Source of the DNA: Podarcis raffonei
Taxonomy: Eukaryota; Chordata; Lepidosauria; Squamata; Lacertidae
Assembly (NCBI RefSeq): GCF_027172205.1
Contig: NC_070614.1
Coordinates: 49,788,001-49,852,000 of the forward strand
Length of the DNA: 64,000 nucleotides
Direction: 5' to 3'
Part shown: piece after piece, positions 63,680-64,000 of the stretch
How the letters are laid out: each line of letters begins with the position of its first letter
Numbering within the stretch: position 1 is the first letter of the stretch
Made by a program: the position numbers and the translations under genes
The notes under the pieces: model-generated
What the model saw: only the letters and a program-made list of their open reading frames with translations
Told to the model about the DNA's origin: nothing
Databases searched by the model: none

Positions 63680-64000
63680 TTAGCAACGTCAATCATTTCA
63701 CCACTGTCCAATCAGAGAGTAAGCCACTGCCCCGCCCCCCAGGAGCCCGCCTCTAACCCGAGACGTCAATCATCCTGCTCTGACGATGATGGCGGAGGTT
63801 ACGCAACTAGCCCGAGCAATCGATCAAGCTACCGGGAACCAATCCGAGAGCGCCCCTTCGGCCAGCTGCCCGCCTTTCTTACGAGTCATCCGCTTGCTCT
63901 GTCCAATCGGCGGCTCATTCACCTTATTGCCTAGTTTATCGCTTAACGGTTCTTTCCCTGCCCCTCGTCTTAAGCGAGGAAGGAGCCTCAGCAGCCAATC
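63680..64000 (+). promoter_or_regulatory. CCAAT-rich promoter-like region at the window edge
   Basis: Four CCAAT boxes in the same orientation (63708, 63839, 63903, 63995), the 11-mer ACGTCAATCAT twice (63686 and 63763), a GC box (cccgcccccc, about 63731) and TTACGCAA (63799-63806). The sequence is CpG-rich after AT-rich flanks. An open frame from ATG 63787 runs off the end but does not resemble a known protein start. Synteny predicts DCAF11 next, so this is probably its promoter; the assignment is inference. Confidence 0.5.

Noticed and set aside
63787-64000. Open frame from ATG at 63787 running off the window
   Set aside because: Seventy-odd codons without a stop in a GC-rich promoter; the product does not resemble DCAF11 or another known N-terminus, and the frame passes through CCAAT boxes.

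Overview
This is vertebrate nuclear DNA, almost certainly from a squamate reptile (a lizard; a lacertid or close relative is my guess, at modest confidence). The evidence is two spliced vertebrate genes, RTE-BovB, CR1, L2 and L1 LINEs side by side, many copies of a tRNA-headed SINE, MIR-type CORE-SINEs, and hundreds-of-bp Tigger-like and hAT-like MITEs. There are no bacterial operons. Only a small part of the window codes for protein.

Layout. 1-10.3 kb is repeat-rich intergenic DNA; its left end holds two perfect RFX X-box palindromes. 10.3-15.7 kb is NRL on the minus strand (257-aa Maf-family bZIP rod-photoreceptor factor): two coding exons (12720-12325 and 11175-10798), a poly(A) signal near 10366, and a plausible promoter with a non-coding first exon near 15.3-15.73 kb. 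15.8-42 kb is the NRL-PCK2 intergenic region. It is packed with nested transposable elements, including a chimeric L2-L1 insertion, a Tc1 transposon and a solo LTR, and it also holds an inverted pair of an unclassified ~270-bp sequence and a pair of MARE/ARE motifs. 42.06-59.3 kb is PCK2 on the plus strand (mitochondrial PEP carboxykinase). I reconstruct ten coding exons that join in frame to 640 aa, the length of the human enzyme, with the catalytic residues in place. 59.3-63.65 kb is PCK2 3' flank with few recognisable features. 63.68-64.0 kb is a CCAAT-rich, GC-rich promoter-like region that runs off the window.

The neighbouring order NRL(-)-PCK2(+) matches the mammalian order CPNE6-NRL-PCK2-DCAF11, so the promoter at the right edge is probably that of DCAF11. 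NRL and PCK2 are divergently transcribed but unrelated in function: rod cell fate versus mitochondrial oxaloacetate-to-PEP conversion.

The most interesting observations are: (1) an L2 fragment fused to an L1 fragment and flanked by one 12-bp target duplication, which suggests template switching during retrotransposition; (2) a hAT-type element with 8-bp target duplications in PCK2 intron 5 that carries ~640 bp of CpG-rich non-transposon-like DNA; (3) the unexplained inverted pair upstream of NRL; (4) a GC-AG intron, a (CT)n splice tract and a SINE next to a splice acceptor in PCK2; and (5) several candidate transcription-factor sites. All family assignments come from reading the sequence; no database search was run.
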